Part shown: in pieces, positions 62,177 to 64,000 of the stretch
How positions within the stretch are numbered: the first letter of the stretch is position 1
How the letters are laid out: every line of letters starts with the position of its first letter
Source: Streptomyces luteogriseus
GTDB lineage: Bacteria > Actinomycetota > Actinomycetes > Streptomycetales > Streptomycetaceae
DNA length: 64,000 nucleotides
Direction: 5' to 3'
NCBI RefSeq assembly: GCF_014205055.1
Contig: NZ_JACHMS010000001.1
Coordinates: 7,282,501 to 7,346,500 of the forward strand
Translations under genes and position numbers: made by a program
The notes under the pieces: generated by a model
Seen by the model: the letters and a program-made list of their open reading frames with translations, nothing else
Databases searched by the model: none
What the model was told of the DNA's origin: nothing

Positions 62177-63022
62177 GTGAACGAGTTGCTCCCTGTCTCC
62201 CGTGTCGTCGACTTCGGCACCGCCAAGCTCATGCCCGACATCGACCGGGAACGGGCCTGGCTGCTGACCGTGGACGGGGCTCCGCAGTCCTACGTCGATC
62301 TGGACGACCCCGCGCACCTGGAGTTCGAGTACACGCGGCGGCTCGGGCATGTGCTGGATGTCGTGGCCGAGCCGGGGCGCGCGCTGGACGTGGTGCATCT
62401 CGGGGGAGGGGCGCTCACCCTGCCCCGGTACGTGGCCGTGACCCGGCCGGGCTCGCGGCAGGACGTCGTCGAGGCCGACCGGGGGCTGCTGGAGCTGGTG
62501 TCCGGGCATCTGCCGCTGCCGGACGACGCGAACACCGTCCTGCACGCGGCGGACGCACGGCGCTGGCTGGAGCACGCTCCCGCGGCCTCGGCGGACGTTC
62601 TCCTCGCGGACGTCTTCAGCGGGTCGCGGGTGCCGGCGCACCTCACCTCCGTCGCCTACGTCCGTGAGGCCGCGCGGGTGCTGCGGGGGAGCGGGGTGTA
62701 TCTCGCCAATCTCCCCGACGCAGCGCCCTTCGCCTTCCTGAGGTCGCAACTCGCCACGCTGGCCACCGCCTTCGAGGAACTGGTGCTGGTCGCCGAGCCG
62801 GGTGTGCTGCGGGGGCGGCGGTTCGGGAACGCGGTGCTCGTCGCCGGGCATCAGCCGGTCGACGTCGCCGCCCTGGCCCGGCTCACCGCCGCCGACGCCT
62901 TCCCGGCCCGGGTCGAACACGGCACCCGTCTGAAGGAGTTCGTCGGGGGCGCGCGGGCGGTGCCGGACGAGGACGCCGTGCCGTCACCCGAGCCCCCCGA
63001 CGGGGCGTTCGGCATCGGCTGA
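62177..63022 (+). CDS. Spermidine-synthase-like protein
   Basis: 281 residues with a class I methyltransferase/spermidine-synthase Rossmann fold (ALDVVHLGGGALTLPRYVAVTRPGSRQDVVEADRGLLELV; ADVLLADVFSGSRVPAHLTSVAYVREAARVL). The active-site aspartate sits in LLADVFSG where spermidine synthases have a D-x-x-D-like segment, but polyamine specificity is not evident. CACAAT (62165-62170) six bases before the GTG suggests a leaderless message. The last 39 bases overlap the convergent MFS gene. Confidence 0.82.
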   Translation: MNELLPVSRVVDFGTAKLMPDIDRERAWLLTVDGAPQSYVDLDDPAHLEFEYTRRLGHVLDVVAEPGRALDVVHLGGGALTLPRYVAVTRPGSRQDVVEADRGLLELVSGHLPLPDDANTVLHAADARRWLEHAPAASADVLLADVFSGSRVPAHLTSVAYVREAARVLRGSGVYLANLPDAAPFAFLRSQLATLATAFEELVLVAEPGVLRGRRFGNAVLVAGHQPVDVAALARLTAADAFPARVEHGTRLKEFVGGARAVPDEDAVPSPEPPDGAFGIG

Positions 63023-64000
63023 CGCGCAGTCGGTGCCGCCCCGGGCCACGGGTGTGGTCCGGCGGCGCAGATTGCGGACGTCCGGCACGCACAGCACGGC
63101 CGCCGTGACCAGGACGACCAGACCGGCACAGCCCCACAGGGCGGTCGTGCGGCCGAAGGCCTCCTCCGCCGGGCCGGCCGCGGCCGTGGCGAGGGGGACC
63201 AGCGCGACGGAACCGAACCAGTCGTACGCCGAGACGCGGGAGAGCTTGTGCTCGGGGATCTCCTGATGCAGTGCCGTCATCCAGGAGACGCCGAACACCT
63301 CCACCGTCGCGCCGGCGACGAACATCACCCCGAACAGGACACCGATCGGCACCGGCACGGCGAGGGCGGCCGAAGGCAAGGCCAGGGGGAACACGCAGAG
63401 GGTGCCGGCGAGGAGGAGACGGCGGGGTTTCCAGCGGGTCATGAGCAGGGCGCCGGCGACCGTGCCCGCGCCGAACGCACCGAGGGCCAGTCCCCAGGGG
63501 CCCGCGCCGCCGAGATGGTCGCGGGCGACGAGCGGGCCGTAGACCGCGTCCGCGGCGGCGACGACCGCGTTGGCGACGGAGAACTGGACGACGATGCCCC
63601 ACAGCCAGGGGCGGCCTGCGAACTCCTGCCAGCCGTCCCGCAGATCGGCGATCAGACCGCCGCCCGGCGCGCGGGGCGGGATGTGGCCGACGTCGAGGAA
63701 GGCCCGCAACGCTCCGGCGAGCGCGAAGGCCGCCGCGTCCGCCGCGAGCACCCAGCCGGGCCCGATCGCCGCGACCATGGCACCGCCGAGCGCGGCTCCG
63801 CCGAGGACCGCGCCCTGCATCGCCATCCGGAACACGGCGAACGCGCGCCCCGCGTGCTCGCCCTCGACCGAGGACATCAGCATGCCCTCGGCGGCCGGGC
63901 CGAAGAAGGCCTGGCCGGTACCGCCGAGCGCGGCGAGCAGCATCATGTGCCAAAGCCGGGGCTCCCCGGCCAGCACCAGGGCGGCGAAGGCGGCCTGCGA
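62984..64000 (-). CDS. MFS transporter, 5' end outside window
   Basis: At least 338 residues in frame to the window edge, so the N terminus is missing. About ten of the expected twelve helices are visible (LLAALGGTGQAFFGPAAEGMLMSSV to LWGCAGLVVLVTAAVLCVPDV). The pattern, with GRAFAVFRMAMQGAVLGGAALGG, is that of the EntS/enterobactin-exporter-like MFS group (DHA family). The substrate is unknown. Its 3' end overlaps the spermidine-synthase-like gene by 39 bp. Confidence 0.85.
   Translation of the reverse strand, partial: SQAAFAALVLAGEPRLWHMMLLAALGGTGQAFFGPAAEGMLMSSVEGEHAGRAFAVFRMAMQGAVLGGAALGGAMVAAIGPGWVLAADAAAFALAGALRAFLDVGHIPPRAPGGGLIADLRDGWQEFAGRPWLWGIVVQFSVANAVVAAADAVYGPLVARDHLGGAGPWGLALGAFGAGTVAGALLMTRWKPRRLLLAGTLCVFPLALPSAALAVPVPIGVLFGVMFVAGATVEVFGVSWMTALHQEIPEHKLSRVSAYDWFGSVALVPLATAAAGPAEEAFGRTTALWGCAGLVVLVTAAVLCVPDVRNLRRRTTPVARGGTDCASADAERPVGGLG

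Noticed and set aside
59567..62920. 1117-codon ORF on the minus strand
   Set aside because: Runs antisense through EF-Tu, the spermidine-synthase-like gene and intergenic DNA; no recognisable domain.

Overview
The window is high-GC actinobacterial chromosome, almost certainly Streptomyces. Many starts are GTG, third codon positions are strongly GC-biased, and there are DUF5999 and DUF1707 genes, a MerR gene beside a bifunctional nuclease, a sugar ABC importer with no ATPase gene of its own, and an extra EF-Tu gene. From memory (no search was run) the gene order resembles the S. coelicolor SCO1389-to-SCO1320 stretch. The first third also matches the mycobacterial Rv1822-Rv1832 cluster (pgsA2, DUF881, small basic protein, DUF881, garA, MerR, bifunctional nuclease, MerR, gcvB). 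I see no prophage, insertion sequence, CRISPR array or biosynthetic cluster; this is mostly core-type sequence.

Layout: 1-3250, the end of an rRNA operon (23S lacking its 5' end, 5S, strong terminator). 3300-14000, a conserved actinobacterial block: a cardiolipin-synthase-like CDP-alcohol transferase, a nucleotidyltransferase fused to a degenerate phosphomutase, a DUF881/Sbp/DUF881 membrane set, a GarA/OdhI-like FHA protein, FtsR-like MerR, bifunctional nuclease, second MerR, DNA polymerase IV and a PRC-barrel protein. 14100-17280, tandem glycine riboswitch and gcvP. 17340-21000, two TOBE/Mop proteins, a DUF1707 protein and an APC permease. 21280-26700, a xylan-type operon (Tat lipoprotein sugar binder, two permeases, secreted GH10 xylanase) facing a LacI repressor, with an operator in the leader. 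26890-37650, small conserved Streptomyces genes, a glutamate-cysteine-ligase-like enzyme, CPBP and PhzF proteins, PadR, SRPBCC, a Clp-N protein, two EamA exporters and two FMN-split-barrel proteins. 37670-46600, a MocR/PdxR-type regulator, a third EamA gene, LysR, an isochorismatase-like pseudoenzyme, a Rieske lipoprotein, a HipA-like kinase with DUF3037, an excalibur surface protein and two SDRs. 46780-64000, an oligopeptide-binding lipoprotein, uracil-DNA glycosylase, a TetR/monooxygenase/Gfo-Idh unit, Lnt, UppP, HxlR/thiolase, a TVP38-type membrane protein, divergent EF-Tu, a spermidine-synthase-like protein and an MFS exporter cut by the right edge.

The most interesting signal is regulatory. 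Three well-separated genes carry a match to the LexA-independent DNA-damage promoter described for Streptomyces and mycobacterial recA (TTGTCAGTGGC-N6-TAGggT, the PafBC/RecA-NDp type). They are dinB, ung and an unannotated 59-codon gene at 56681-56860 that appears leaderless. dinB also contains a TTA codon. Other leads are a leaderless 12-codon PPP-containing leader ORF before an EamA gene, a 37-codon ORF in the EF-Tu leader, and two proteins whose family catalytic residues are replaced. There are also a set of 20-bp-phased palindromic repeats, a 30-bp minisatellite, and several clean operators between divergent genes.
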